Both the position numbers and the translations under genes were made by a program. The notes below the pieces were generated by a model that made no database searches, was not told where the DNA came from, and saw only the letters and a program-made list of their open reading frames with translations. A DNA stretch of 64,000 nucleotides from Camarhynchus parvulus (Eukaryota; Chordata; Aves; Passeriformes; Thraupidae): the NCBI RefSeq assembly GCF_901933205.1, contig NC_044574.1, positions 17,593,733 through 17,657,732 on the forward strand. The letters are read 5' to 3'. Positions 22,701 to 36,239 of this stretch are shown here, in pieces (the first letter of the stretch is position 1; the number at the start of each line of letters is the position of its first letter).

Positions 22701-24340
22701 CTTTGAGAGACCCTGTGACGTGACTAGATTTCAAAGCAATGGTCAGCTTATTTGCATAGGACAAGCAAAGGCAAATGGGCCACAGAAGACAAACTACTAC
22801 CCTTGTCACATGAAGTCCATATTTAAGAATCTGGTACTGGCAATCTTCAGCAGGAATTTTTTAGCTATTTCAGGTCTGAGACAGTATGAAGTATCCTAGG
22901 CAGAGCAGAATTTTAACTAGCTCTGAAATATCTTGAGCTATTTTTTCCATATATACTTTGTCAAATATACTGTTTGACAGGGAAAAACACACACAATGAT
23001 TGACAGCTTGGGATTATTCCTAAAGCACTCATACCTCAACTCATAAATATGTGATATGAGGAAACACAAACAATGTAAAAACATAAATAAACAGTTGATC
23101 ATGTATAATATTTTTAGCAGTATGAAATACAGAGTCAGCAGTACAATGCCTCCAAATTTATCTTCATGACAGACAACTTGCTGTCCTCTTGGTGTCTCTC
23201 ATTTGCATTTTACAAAATCTGCAGCAAATCCATATTCATGGCATAGAATGATCGTGAAAGACTCATAACTGCCCTAGGTTAGCTGAGGAGGCTGCCAATT
23301 TAGTGAGAGGACACTTCAGGGTTGCCCATTTTTGAAATTGAGCGTTTCAAAACAAAAGTTTTTCAACATGTCCTTTAAACTTGGGCTCAGAGTTTATTGC
23401 AGCATCAAGCCCTCACTGATGCACTCCTGGCACTGCCACAGTCTGTTCCTCTGGCCTCAATTACAAGATACCTGCTCTCTGAAACTACTGTCTGATGGAA
23501 TTAGTCAAATTACCGAGCCTTGAGCATTGATTAAAATATTGGGTTTAGTATGAAAATGTCTCCCATTGACAACCATGTTATTCCATTTACTTTTCTTTGA
23601 AATACAAGAAAGTGCTTTTTTTAAAATTCTCATAATCATCCTTTTGAGGATGCACTCATGCATTGAATCCATGCTGTTTAAATTCTACATCAAAAATGGT
23701 TGAGTATAATTATCTTTCTGGTACTTATGAAATAACATTCTTCTTATTCCCAGATTTTGAAACAGGAAGAGCAGGAAGACATCCCCAGTGTGACCATCTT
23801 CTAAAATCTTATCATAAGAGTGAAGATTTTCCATTCTGAAAATAGAGTTAAATCATCCCAACATTGCAGTAAATCAAATATTTATTTTCCTGCTCCAAAT
23901 TCATAAATGGAAATTGTTTCTGAAAGAATAATTAATTCTATGAAGCTAAAACATGTTGACAAACTCAGTTGTAAAATTATACAAATAAAAATAAAATGTG
24001 AAAAATAACTTGTAGAGGAGAAAATGGATCTCTTTTAAAAGAAAGATCAAATACCCATTACTGTCCAGCACTTCCACCTGCAAACTGTTACAAGGGCAAT
24101 GAGTTACCAAATAATCAGGTACTTAGAGCTATCATGATCTTTTAGAAATATGAACAAAAAGTTTCAGTTATTTTTAAATACTAAACTGCAAGTCTCAACT
24201 GCCTGATGACTATTTTCATACCACTTCACCAGTGTAATTTAGATTAAGATAACCAAAGGGGAATCTGATTAGTGTAAAAGAACATCTGAGTGGGAATGAG
24301 CCACCACAATGTGATCAGCAAACCCACTCTCATTCTTCCC
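16751..24340. other. Transposon-poor AT-rich DNA, no gene recognised
   Basis: About 7.6 kb with no CR1, LTR or SINE that I can recognise, a clear contrast with the preceding 7 kb. Open frames stay under about 100 codons. Poly-pyrimidine tracts occur near 21840-21905, and scattered homopolymers elsewhere. It is compatible with intron sequence upstream of the candidate exon at 24345. It might hold conserved non-coding elements, which cannot be judged without alignment. Confidence 0.5.
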
Positions 24341-24344
24341 ACAG

Positions 24345-24554
24345 AAAACAGTAGGCATTGAACAAGCAGCTCTGTGGCCACAAGCTCTTAGCTCCTACAG
24401 CACTGTCATGAGTACCAGGGATGCTCTATCATTGCAGCCCAACAAAACCTATTTGGCCAGTGAGGTCACCTTGGACAACAGCACAGTACTGAAGAAAGTA
24501 CCTCAGAATGTCTGTGTTCTTGATCCTGATGAATATTCAAATCTTCTTGCAAAG
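24345..24554 (+). CDS. Candidate internal coding exon, protein not recognised
   Basis: A strong splice acceptor (TCATTCTTCCCACAG, ending at 24344) and a donor (AAG before GTATCC at 24555) bracket 210 bp that is open in one frame for exactly 70 codons, giving phase 0 at both ends. The codons look used rather than random: AAC, ACC, GCC, GAG, GTC, GAC and CTG AAG cluster in an AT-rich surround. The peptide is hydrophilic, with two NxT/S sites (NKT, NST) and a C-terminal VLDPDEYSNLLAK. A second acceptor-like CATTGCAG at 24437 could give a shorter exon. I cannot name the family and found no neighbouring exons, so a chance ORF remains possible. If real, the window is largely intron of a plus-strand gene. 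Confidence 0.42.
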
Positions 24555-25448
24555 GTATCCCCATGGGAATACACTTTCTATCACTTGGTACTACTAATAG
24601 AGCAAAATTAATGGCTTAGAGTTATCTATGTGTCAGATTCTGATTCTGTCTCTGCCAGAGTAAAACTGAGCCTGATTGTACAGTAATTCATCTGTCTGCT
24701 AATTCATTTTACCAAAATAGAATAAATCCTTAATTCTATCATTACCTATTGACTGTTTTAAGACCCTTTCTGGAGGCGTAAATTATTAGCCAGTTTGAAG
24801 GTATTGAAGAACCAGTCCTATAAACTTCAATGCAATTTACTTTAGATTCACTCATCATTTCTAGAAAGGTGATTGCTTCAAGCTACTGAGACTGATGATA
24901 AATAATCCAGTGGAAAAAATTCTAAAAATTCACATGAACAGAAGGATGACTGTTCTGAAAGAGTTACAGAAAACCTATTTTTGCCTCATTAGCACCAGTA
25001 ACAATACCAAAAAAAAAAGAAAGTGCAGCAAATTGTAGATACAACCTGCTACAATAATAGGAAATCAAACATGTATTTAGCAAACCATAATATGCATGTG
25101 ATTAAAGCAGCGATTTGTTGAAAAAATGAACTTAAACTTTTAAAAATGAGTGGCTGAGAATAGCTGAATGTTTATGCTTAGATTAAAAGGTATATGAAGC
25201 ACTTATTTATTTGGACAATGCAGAGATCAGTGCAGTTTAAAACCAAAGGTAGGTCATATTTAACCAGAACATTGTTTCTAAAAGCTGGAACTAAGCTACT
25301 AGACCATAGCCTTTAAAATAAATGTGTAAATAAAGTAACATATCACACACTCAGGTTACGGCGCCTTAGCTCTTCATGACAAAGCAATGTCATGCATTTC
25401 TTTTCATTCTGTTTGACACAAATTGGATATACTGAGGACCTGGTTTGG

Positions 25449-25469
25449 GGTTTGTTTGTTTGTTTGTTT
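25449..25469. repeat. (GTTT)n microsatellite
   Basis: About five GTTT units in a row are visible, ending before CTGTCATAAAC. Confidence 0.85.
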
Positions 25470-26696
25470 CTGTCATAAACTGTGTACGAGGGAATGAAAG
25501 ATGCTGCCAAAATGCAAAAGAATTGTTTCGGGCAGTGTTTTTTCTCCTGTTTTTACATAACATTGCAAAGTACAAATACAATGGTAAAAAGAGGAATCTG
25601 GTGAATAAAATTCTTAGTTGTTTGTATGTTCCTGAAGGAAATGATGTGAAGCAGATTAACCATCATTTCAAGACAGTTGCTGTTTAATTTATTATTCATA
25701 AAAGAGTTCAACTTTCAATGGTGAGATATTTCACAGCCAACTTCTAATTTAAAAAAGACGCATTTCTTTTAGTATTTATTAATAAATACAGCACATAACA
25801 TCATCATGTATAAACGTGACAGAATGTTACCTTTCTTCATTTCCTCAAAGACAAAGGGATTGATCATGGAATTTCCATGCAAATATACTCTGACAATGAA
25901 AGGAGGTTTTACACATCAAAACAGAATTTTGGGTTGGGCCCTGATAAATTAATACATCTAATTGCTGGGATTTTACATTTACTCATTTATCTTCTGACTG
26001 AAGGATTTTTTTTTTTCTGCAGACCATGTATTTTTATGTGCTGCAAAATGAATACTCCTGCAGTACAATTATTTTTATCACGTTATGATAAAGCACCTCA
26101 ATCAAAGCTGTACCATTTTTAATCTCCTTGCACAATAGACTCAAGACAGCAGAGACTTTTTGTACCTGTAACTTGACTGATGTTAAATTCAGTAATACCA
26201 TTGTATCAAAAATTCAGAATTCTTGGAAGGACAACAATTTCTCCTACACTAAAATTTTCAATAGAAAAGGTACCTTTAGAGCTCAAACTTTTCCAGGCAA
26301 AAATTCGCTTTATCAAGCAGCAATTTCTAAGCATTTTCTTACAGCTTGCAGGCTTCTGAGGATACTGCTGCAAATCTTCATTCTCTTCATGTGTTTTCTT
26401 CCCAGGGGCTAGCACTTCCATCCTAAACAAAAACTTAACCTTTAGTTTTCCTGCAGGATATATACAGAACTTAAATCCAAAGACTATGGGTAAGGGAGAT
26501 ATGGGGGGTGGAGAAAAGAGGAGATGGACTGGGGATAAAGGGAAAATATTTAGAATTTCCTTAACCATTCTCAGTTCATACATTCCTAGTATTAATTAAG
26601 TGGAATTAGTGTATTAATATTCCTTTGGTTTTAATTATTCATCTGGAAATTAATGTATTTGTAAAATATACAGATGGGGTAAAATCAGATTTTATC

Positions 26697-26710
26697 TTTT
26701 TTTTTTTTTT
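26697..26710. repeat. poly-T run (T14)
   Basis: Uninterrupted T homopolymer, directly visible. No adjacent minus-strand retroelement body is seen. Confidence 0.85.
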
Positions 26711-26989
26711 AACTCTGATTTTAACATAAATTATAAGAAATATGTAATATCTCTAGATGGCAAATAAATATTTACCTCTTACCTTAGTCAGTTGTTTAGG
26801 TAAAGGAAATAATGTAATCCTCTATGCATGAACCTATTATCCTTCCTATCTGAGGTTGCCTGACATCAGTGTCATAGAGGAGAGCTGCATTCCTCTAGCT
26901 GTTACTGAAAGACAGCTGCTCTACCCAGAAAAGATGAATAGTTGGGATCTGTGCTGCCTTAATGCCACTGTCACTCAAATGCAGCAAAG

Positions 26990-27400
26990 CAGCCGAGCCA
27001 CTTAAAGCCAGTTGTACGCTTGGGGACCATTTCTCTACGCCACCTTCTCATTCACAGAGGCAGACCCATAAATTCCCACTTGGCATTATTTTCCTTTGCA
27101 GACCGACACTTCGAAGAAGCCAGAGGCCGTTAGCAACACCCAACACTGACAAGGACCTAACCACTCTGCTCAGGGGCTGCAAACCGAAGGCAAGGAACCT
27201 ACCCAGCACTCCAGGACTTGGGTGCCCCTCCAAGGTCACGCAGGAGCCCCCAGCAGATCCCGTTTGCTCCTCAGCCAGCTCCAGCCGGAGGTGCCGAGGA
27301 GATCAGCGCGGCTGAGGACAGAGCCACCCTGCCAGCCGCAGCAGCCCTGTGCCAAGCAGCCATGGACTGCACCAGGGGAGCTCTCTGATCACAGACAGAG
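26990..27400. promoter_or_regulatory. Small CpG-rich, GC-rich patch (possible exon or promoter)
   Basis: Within an AT-rich, CpG-poor surround this 400-bp segment holds roughly a dozen or more CpG dinucleotides (for example GACCGAC, TTCGAAG, GGCCGTT, AACCGAAGG, CAGCGCGG, AGCCGCAG) and is clearly GC-rich. A good acceptor-like TTTTCCTTTGCAG ends near 27102. Plus-strand frames of 117 and 102 codons overlap here in different registers, so neither is convincing as protein. It could be an alternative first exon, a lncRNA exon or an intronic CpG mini-island. I recognise no repeat family in it. Confidence 0.4.
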
Positions 27401-30400
27401 CTGTGCCCAGCCTGTGGCAGGACACCAGAGTGGTCCCTTTTTCACTCCCCTCTTTATCTCCTCACATTGTGCTCTCACACACAGTCTGCATCTAAAAATG
27501 TTAGACATGATTTTTAAAGGCAATAGGTAGGAAAGAGTCAAAAGAAAAAAAAAAAAGAATTGGCACTGCACACACCAGAGTTTGATAAACAAGGCTGACT
27601 TTTCAATTGTAAACCTACTGTTTCCTAAAGAAAGCAAGCATAATGGAACACAGCACCTCACTGCCTCCACTTCCATCAGGAGTTCCTACCGATTATGCAA
27701 AACAATCAAAGGATGCAAAGGAACAAGTATCCACTTTCTGCAATTTATCTTTTACAAGATACTGGAACTCAAAGTTTTTTTAAGCAGCCAGCTTCCCTTT
27801 GAACTGAATTAATCTGCATGCCAATTACACAGATTTGCAACTTTTATGTTCTTGAAGGTACCTGTGGACATTTGAACTATGGCTTAAGTATATTGCTTTG
27901 TGCAAAATGTTACACACAAAACCCCATACCTATCTATAACAACTGGAGACATCTCAGGTCTTCCACACAGGCAAGGACAATAATTCTATCTCTGGAAACA
28001 GCCTATCAATCAGCTGTAAGAAAAAAGCTGTCAGTAAATTCTGTCCATAACAGAGAAGCATTTGCCTTAACAACACATTTTTAGGCTGCCAAAGTAAAGG
28101 GAGGCACTTCCATTCAGATTCACATCTAGGGACATATTTCAGACCCACTGCCATTTAGAAGTGAACAATGCTTGAATTTGCACTGATGGAACAGCACTTG
28201 CTGGTACAAGGTCCTTTGAGTCCTTAGCATGACACAGCACTCCAGACATGGCTGTATTCCCATCACAAACCACTACCAAAGTAAGCTGAATTTCAATATA
28301 ACACAGTTTCTAAAACTTCAGCAGAAAAACTTCCAGTTTAAGCATATTTCACAGATTTTTAATCTTTACTTTTCAAAAGTAGCATTCTGCAAATAAATAC
28401 TAATGTTAAATTTGTGTTTACTGTGCTAAGAAATACATTTTCACCACACAATATTCAGTCTAGATTTCCAGATGATTACTGGAACAGAATATTGATTTGT
28501 GAGAACAAAACAGGAGCGTTAGTTATTACACAGAAATAAGAGTTCTTTTTAGAAGAAAATGCTCTCAAATATTCCTGCATCCCATTTTTGAATGAAATTA
28601 ATGTACCCCAGAAACTAGAGTTCATCCCTTTGAACACTGGAAGTTTTCTTCTGATCAGTCTGTGCAAGGCATCTGCAGAAAGTCACCCATCTTCTCTGGT
28701 GGAACACATCTACATTGCTCCTGTCCAGTGCAAGCAGAAAACCAATCCTGTGCCCATGAGCACTGGAATACAGCACCATGTAGTATAGCTCCAAACATTT
28801 AAAACTTCAAAATGTTGTTAATGTAATTCAAGTTCTAGTTTCCTGGATATAAAATTTCAGAGAAACTGCCTGCCCATGTAACAGCCAGCTATAAAATCCT
28901 TGATGTCCCAGCTCAAAGGCCAGCTCTCACAACACTCTGCCATACTTCCCAGAGGGCCTCATCTCAGAGATTCAGTAATCCACAGGGAGTGTGAATGGGG
29001 AACCAGACACAGGGGAAGAGACAAGCCTCTGGGAGAATGATTCCCATGATGGGATAATAAACAGGAATGGGTACTGCCTTTCCAAAGACATGGAGCAACT
29101 TTCACATGCAATGGGAGAGGGTTATTGGATATGCTCCCACATCAGTATTTGAATAAAGTCTTCAGGAGGTACAAGAACACAGAGGAGTTTTTCCAGAGAT
29201 GGGATGTATAAATGCAGAAATTCAGTAACACTACTCAAGAGGGAATGGAGAGGTAGAATCCTTGCTGAAATCTTCAGGGTTTGCTTCTATGCACCTGAAT
29301 AACATGTCTTATTTGCCACAGATATGAAGAGATTCACTTAAGATAAATCTCTAGAAGGACATACTTTTTCTAAAACTGGTTCAGAAGATGTCGAGATGTT
29401 CAGATTGCATTGTATCTGTTTCCTTACTTCAAACCCTAATCAAGTCCGCAGCAATGTTCTTGTATAATAGAAGGATACATGAATCAGAAGTTCTGTGTGG
29501 TACTAATCATCATGCTGTAATTTTGTAGCGAGTTTAAAATAAGCTTAAACTGTAGAACAATAAATTTCAAGGTACCACTGAATTTTTTCAAACAAATGAT
29601 GCTGTACTTCATATAGTCATAATAATGATTTAGAAAAGGAATTAACATCACGCTTCTGAAGCTGTGCATTTGATTTACCTCCTTCTTGTCTTCAGATTGT
29701 GTACTCTGTCTTTTTTCACAAACCCAAGGACTGTCAAAAAATATATTACATATGATGTTAGAGAAAACCTGGTCATATTGTAAGTAACATGAGAAAAGCA
29801 TGTGTGAAAAATATATCAATCCAGGCTGCACAGGATCCTTCCTTTCCCAAAGTACAGTTAATCATTTCATAATTTAGGTGACATGAAAAAGGAATTTAAA
29901 TAGCACTCAGAGAACCCGAGTAACTTCAGGATCTGGGAATGGGGAGATCTTTCAACTGGGAGTGAGTAGTGAAAGAGGTCAGAAGGAAACTAAACAGACT
30001 TAGGCACTAGTGGGAGTACCAGCAAGACAAATGTGGAGCAATGAAAAAACCTGAAATACCTTTGGTCTGAGCCCTTACATGTTACTGCAGCAGTAACCAA
30101 GACCCTGAACTCTTCCTGAGCACATGCAGCTGAAAAATGCAAACTGTTTACTGCAGCTGAAACAGTGCACAGAGACAGGGACTGCCTAAACAAAGCAGGT
30201 TTTCATTATTTCATGTTATTGGATTTTATCTGTAATCAATTACACCTGAAAGAAAAGCTGAGGTTTTTGTATATTTTTTTTTATTTCCTATTGATGGTTA
30301 AATAACTATTTTTATGAGTGATCTAAATCATTCAAGCTAAAAACTCCAGAGTCACAAGCTGATGAATCATATAAGGTCTGTGTGATGCCACATAGCTACA

Positions 30401-33400
30401 GATATTTTGAGCAATACTTACTTGAATTACAAGGAAATGTCTTCTAGCTGGGTGTAAGTGGACATGGGTGTAGGAAGGTTGTCTTAACATTGCTTGATCA
30501 GATTTGATTCTTGGAAAAATGAAACTGAACTTTATATGGAATAGTGGAAAACTGTATATTTTTTCCCTCCAAAATGAAATAGCAGCTTGAAAGAGCAGAG
30601 GTATCATTATAGAGTGAGAAATACCTCAGGAATATTCCAGATGAAACAGTCAAAACTGGCACCTATATGGAATTTGGGAGGAATCTTTACAGAACTGTCC
30701 AGTTGCCTTAGCTGACTACTCTAGCACAAGTATTTCAAGAATTTCACTGATGACTGTAAAGAAACTGTTGAACTTCAACAAAGCTAGATTAAACCAGTGA
30801 TGTCTGCTGAAAACTTTGAGCCACTAGAGATTGCAGCTATAAGTTGTGAAATGAATACTGAAAAACAGGGCAAGCTTACAGAATTCAGTTCTGCATGAAT
30901 GTGTGGGTGACTGCTGACATATTAAGGAATATTACAAGAGATGCTTCAGAGAAAAAGCAGGGTTTGCTTTGATTTTGTTTTTCTCAGCAGAGGCAAGTTT
31001 CAATAGTATTTTATGATACCTGATTTTGGTAGATAAAGGAAAGGATTTGTGAGTAGAAAGGAAAATTTCATTCTCTTTCTGTAGAATGAAAAATCGAACA
31101 GAAAAAGATATCAGCAAAAATATATCAGTTATTTATTTACCCCCATTGTATATTGCTCTCTAAGGTTTTGCTGTTGCATTAACTTGAACTTTGTTTACAT
31201 ATTTTTATCCTTTTCATCATTTGTTTGTCTATTTATAGGAGGGAAAAAGGCAGCTGGATAAATACCAGGCAACAAAAGCTTCCTGTATGCTTCAGAATTG
31301 ACTAAAATTTGGGGTTCTACTTTTGCCAAAAGAAAACAGGTAAATTTTAATTTGTCTAGAACACAGGGAAAAGTTGAGCAGCGCTAGTCTCGCTGGAAAC
31401 TCTGTGGGTAGCACTTGAAAATACTACATAAGTATAAGGGAAACCACTCTTTGGTTTTTTTTCTCATCTCATAAAGGTCATCATCTTTCATATATAAAAT
31501 GTCTATAGGTCTTGCCTGTTCATGCACAGTGAATCTCTGTTTTGTAAATGAGGAGAAAAGAAAAGAAATAGGAATAGTGGGGCAGACTGCTCCAGAATTC
31601 TTTTGGTTTTTTTAACTCTGAACATTTTTCTGGGACAACATATGTTAATAATTGATTTCAGTTTGCATTCAGGACTTCTGGCTTAGTAGGAAAACATCTG
31701 TGTTCACACATGTTATCTCTCAGTGCTGTGTGGGTCACAGAACACCTGGTAATACCTGCAACAACCAACTGACTGCATCAAGAACAATGAGCAACACAAC
31801 CAAGAGAGAACATTGGGGGGTGGGAATTCCAGAGAGCTCCTTCACTGTGCCAGAGGAATTTCATGTCATAATGATCTCTCTTGGTGTTATAGGTATATAG
31901 GGTTGAGCTCTCATTGGATGATTCATTAGCCAAACTAAACTGAGAGAAAAGGTTTTCCTCCTGCCAGATTATGGTGATATGAGACATGACAGTGACTGTG
32001 ATATGAGTAGAAATGATTTTAATGTTAATCCATTGTTAATGGTAATTAAAACATTCCTGCTTGCTATTACCAGTTCTCCAGAGTACATATGTCTACTCCC
32101 CGTGGTTAAAGTGGCAGGGAGTTTTAGATTTTCAGTGTTAATAAATATTTCTCAGCAAAGAGAAACATAATCTATGTACTGGTGAAACATTAGAGTTTTA
32201 TAGCTGCCAAGAAGCTTTCTTGTCAATATGTCAAAGACTGAATTCTTACAAGACTTGTTACAGGTACAGCGTAACATTTCATTTTCCAGAATTACAGGAA
32301 AAAATTGGATTAATGAGAGGGGATAAAAAGAATATGCAAGCCCTAAGAAGTTTTTTCATGGGTAACTTAACAAATTTGAACAATCACATGCCATTGCTGG
32401 TTGCTAGTTTGTTTTTTTTTTAAACTATTCAGTAAAATCACATAGCTAAGGAGGCTCCCTGGGCTGGGTATTCCAAAGCTGAAAAGGTCCATCCTCTGCC
32501 ACTGAGAGGGACTGGGGCAGACAGAGGTCAGAGAGACAACTTGAGCAAGGCAAATGTGCCAGGACTGATCCATTTTCTTTGTGAGAATGGTCTGTTTTGA
32601 TAGGGTAGCAATCTACCATCAATGTCATAGCTCATGAAGAATTAATGAGTCTATTGGACTGTTTAAATTCCTAAACAAAGATATTTTATCTCAGAGTCAC
32701 AGGATGAATATACCCAAGACCCATATGACTCCATACAAATAGATTTTTTTCTACATCTGTATATCATCATGCTTCAACAAGAAAAACTCCTATTTTAAAA
32801 GTCTGAAAACTGAAACAGATGAGAATAAAGCTTCATGATACTTAAGAAATAATGTTTTCTGTACCAGAAGTAGTATCATAAGAGTATAACTTTGGGAAGG
32901 ACGGACAAAATGTAGAGGAAATGAATAAAAATGGTTTATTGCATTAACATCTGTAAACCTATGGAAATGCCAACAAATTCTAAAGAGAAAGTTCCACTAG
33001 AATTTGTTGGAAATTATTTGCTCTTGGTTTAAATCGTTATTTTTACAGGTTTTAGCAGTAACCATATTTATCAGTAGCAGTATTAATCCAATTTTATGCT
33101 TCATAGTAATGATTAAATTGTTTACACAGTTCCATAATATATAAGGCATATGCTTTGCTTTGTAACAGTAAAAGGTATTCATTTTTAAACTGGTCTCGAG
33201 CTTATTATATGGACTATATACACTCCCTTCCTGCAACTGCCTTTACTTCATTTATGACTCTACATCTATTGTGCTCAAAAACATTGACATAAATAGCAGA
33301 AGGCTCCCAGTTAACTCATAACTATCAGAAGTCAATTTCACGTGATCACGGCTTTGGAAAATGCTTAATATTACTTTTGCTCAGGCTCCTAATTAGCCCA

Positions 33401-34187
33401 ATATTTGGCAAAATATCACTGGAAACAAACTGGAATTTCCTTTCTCTGTGCATCTTTATCATTTACATATCATTTATACCCACAGAAACATGAATCAAAC
33501 TGTCCATCCTTATTTTGTGGCACAGAGTTTCCTAAGAGCGGCAAGAATAAATTTGTCCAGGACACATAAACAATCAATCATGCTTTTTTCCACAGATCAC
33601 CCAGAATAGGACAGAGAAATTATGTTCAATACTCACATATGCATTAAACTACTTTTTATTATGCCATAGAATTAAGAACATATTCAGTAAACCTCACAGA
33701 GAGTATGACTTGTTTATGAACATCTAACTAGTTTTGGAAGCAGTGAAAAACACTTATTATTAGCACAGCACTGGTAAGAGAAAGGGCTCATTACCATCAA
33801 CTCCTATCCCAAAAAAAGCTGCTTATCAGAGACTGACCTGCAGATGGGGCAGCACTAACAAATGAAGCTAATTGAACAACAGCAAAACATTTCCATGACC
33901 CCTTTTTCTTACCTCCTTGTTTATATAAACAATTTATTAGTAGAATCTGAAATTATTATTTCTACATCATGCTTTCCTTAACCTGAGGTATCTTCAGATG
34001 TAAACAGCTTAGAATAAGAAAATGTTATAATAAATCATCTACAAAATTAGTTCCTTACTGCTACAAAGCAATCATCATTGCTGTCTTTTATTCACTGAAG
34101 AACAGGAACAAAATCTGAATGATTTCAGATGCTATAATGCCTTGTTGATAGGCACAGTCCTTTAAATGGTTAAAGAAGAGAGAGGAA

Positions 34188-34211
34188 AAGGGGTGCAGCT
34201 GAGCACCCCTT
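34188..34211. repeat. Inverted repeat, 9-bp arms, 6-nt loop
   Basis: AAGGGGTGC and GCACCCCTT are perfect complements around AGCTGA. The stem is GC-rich relative to the surround and could form a small hairpin. Confidence 0.75.
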
Positions 34212-36172
34212 CTGGGGTGGCTGAAATGGACTAGCTGAAAGGAGAAGCTTCTAAAAATTTATTTGACCATGAGAAGTATTTAACCATACTATGATCACTG
34301 AAGAAGGAGCTCAAGGAAAATGCTTCTGCACAATATGTTTGGGAAGGGAAGCCAAAAAGGTCTGGTATTTCATTTTGGTTTTGAATAAAATTGATTATAA
34401 ACCAGGAGAAGTTTTATGATTTCATATTTCAGTAGAACATAACTCATACATTTCCTCCAAAAAGACACAGAAGTCTCATTTACCAGGGACATATACATTG
34501 CTTGGAGACAGAATCCATGAATCAGTATGAACATATTTGTCACTTGGATCCCTGATGAAGTATCAGCTAAACTTTTAAATGACCTTCCATATTCAGAGAA
34601 AACAATGCAGACTGGATGCAAACCTGCATTTTTGGGCTGACACATAATGTTGCATTAAATAAAATCATGTTGAAAATTATAAACTCATTAACTTAATGCT
34701 TGTTACCTTATGCTTAGCAAAATAATGATAAACATCTCAGAGAAAATCAAACAGAAGGTAAAAGAAAATGTATTTCCAGATAGAATTGAAAGCTGTGTTT
34801 ATTCAGATATACATGCAAAGACAACAAAGTTATGAAGAAGATGAAATAAAAGTACTGGAAATTTCTGAACTTTAATACAGGCTTTTATATGTTCTTATAA
34901 CATTTTATTCTCATTAAACTGTTTGCAAATAATTTATATTTTCCTATCTACAAAAAGCCTCCAAGACTGAACAGAGGTTGAGAGACTATAAATTCAGAAT
35001 ATAATCAACTGCACTATATTGAACTCACATCATTAACGCTTGATTTCATGATATGCTGAGCATTTCCAGCTCTTACAGTGGATAGGAGAGCCATGTAGTG
35101 TCCAGGTACTTCCAAGATCAGACTCAGGCGATTAGCAAACGCTGAAAAATTATCATTTGAAACTATTTTATCTTTTTTCCATCTATGATTTCTTCCTCAA
35201 TGGTCCTGGAGTGAGACCAAAAATGAAAGCACATTAAAATTCACATTGTGGTAAGATGAGAGGAACTCGGGAAGCAGAAAAAATGCTGGCAAGCAAGGAA
35301 GTTATTTATTATTTAAAAATGTAATAGGAAGAGCCTTTTTATGCAGTTTTTTGGTGACTACATTCTATATACGGTGTTTAATCACATTACCATTTAGTAA
35401 GTTCAATTACTAAGTGACATGTTTTTGCTGCCTCATGTCAATAATTTACCTGAATTATTTTATCTGTTAACAGACAGCAAGTTAAAACTGTCTCTTCAGA
35501 AACATGCAGCAGCTTTCTCTACTTCCAGGGCTGTCCAGCAATGTTTAGCCTTCACTACCTCAGACAACATGAACAGTGGTCAAACACAGTTGCATGTGCC
35601 ATGGCCACTAGGAAAAGCATTCCAGTTGTTTCTAAGTATCTCCAGGCCAAGCTGATTAATACTTGCAATTTAGGTTCAAGCTGAACCAGCATCAGGTAGG
35701 CTGAGTGCCCCCACCACCAACCATTTGTGCCACCCACAGAATTTAAAATTATTACTTTATAAAGATTTAGTGTGTGTTGTGAATGTGCCTGACAGCAATG
35801 GGAACTTGTAAATGCTCGGTCGAATAGGAGAGAACAATAAGGCAGTTAGAAAAACTTCTAGATGTAGTGTCTTTTGTGGCTGCAGTTTCTCAGAGAAAAT
35901 GAACAGAAAACACACAAAATGAATTACCAAACAAATAAAACTACATTAAAAGAGATGGCTTACTAATTAATTAGCACACAGAATATCAGCAGCTAAAGAA
36001 AGACCCTTTAATAGCCAGGTTCAAGCTATTGATTTTCTACAAGAGCCTAATGATCCTCATGCGCACGAAATGTGTGGATAAAACTGTGCCATAGGAGCTC
36101 CTCATCAATTTATTAATCCCCATCTCCAAAACACACATAGGAATATTCTTTTTTTTAAGTACAGAAACACTG

Positions 36173-36239
36173 ACTTACATACTTATGTAAGTGCACACTT
36201 ATGCACTTATACAAATGCACTTATACACTTGCATAAGAC
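36173..36239. repeat. Degenerate 8-bp tandem words (ACTTATRC) with hairpin
   Basis: ACTTACAT, ACTTATGT, ACTTATGC, ACTTATAC, ACTTATAC and ACTTGCAT occur in near succession. The left end, CTTACATA-CT-TATGTAAG (36174-36191), is an inverted repeat with 8-bp arms. It reads as a decayed short minisatellite. Confidence 0.7.

Larger units (their letters stand above)
24555..26950. other. AT-rich non-coding DNA, no gene recognised
   Basis: No transposon or further exon is supported. The segment contains a GTTT microsatellite at 25449-25469 and a T14 run at 26697-26710. A 125-codon minus-strand frame at 26206-26583 has no splice signals or family resemblance and is taken as chance. Confidence 0.5.

Noticed and set aside
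24640..24710. Possible old amniote repeat (CAGATTCTGATTCTG word)
   Set aside because: A single short word; the rest of the expected element is absent.
26206..26583. 125-codon minus-strand frame
   Set aside because: No acceptor or donor fits, composition follows the local AT bias, and no family is recognised.
28588..28788. 66-codon plus frame with good codon choice near its end
   Set aside because: Too short, no splice border, no recognised protein; not enough for a feature.
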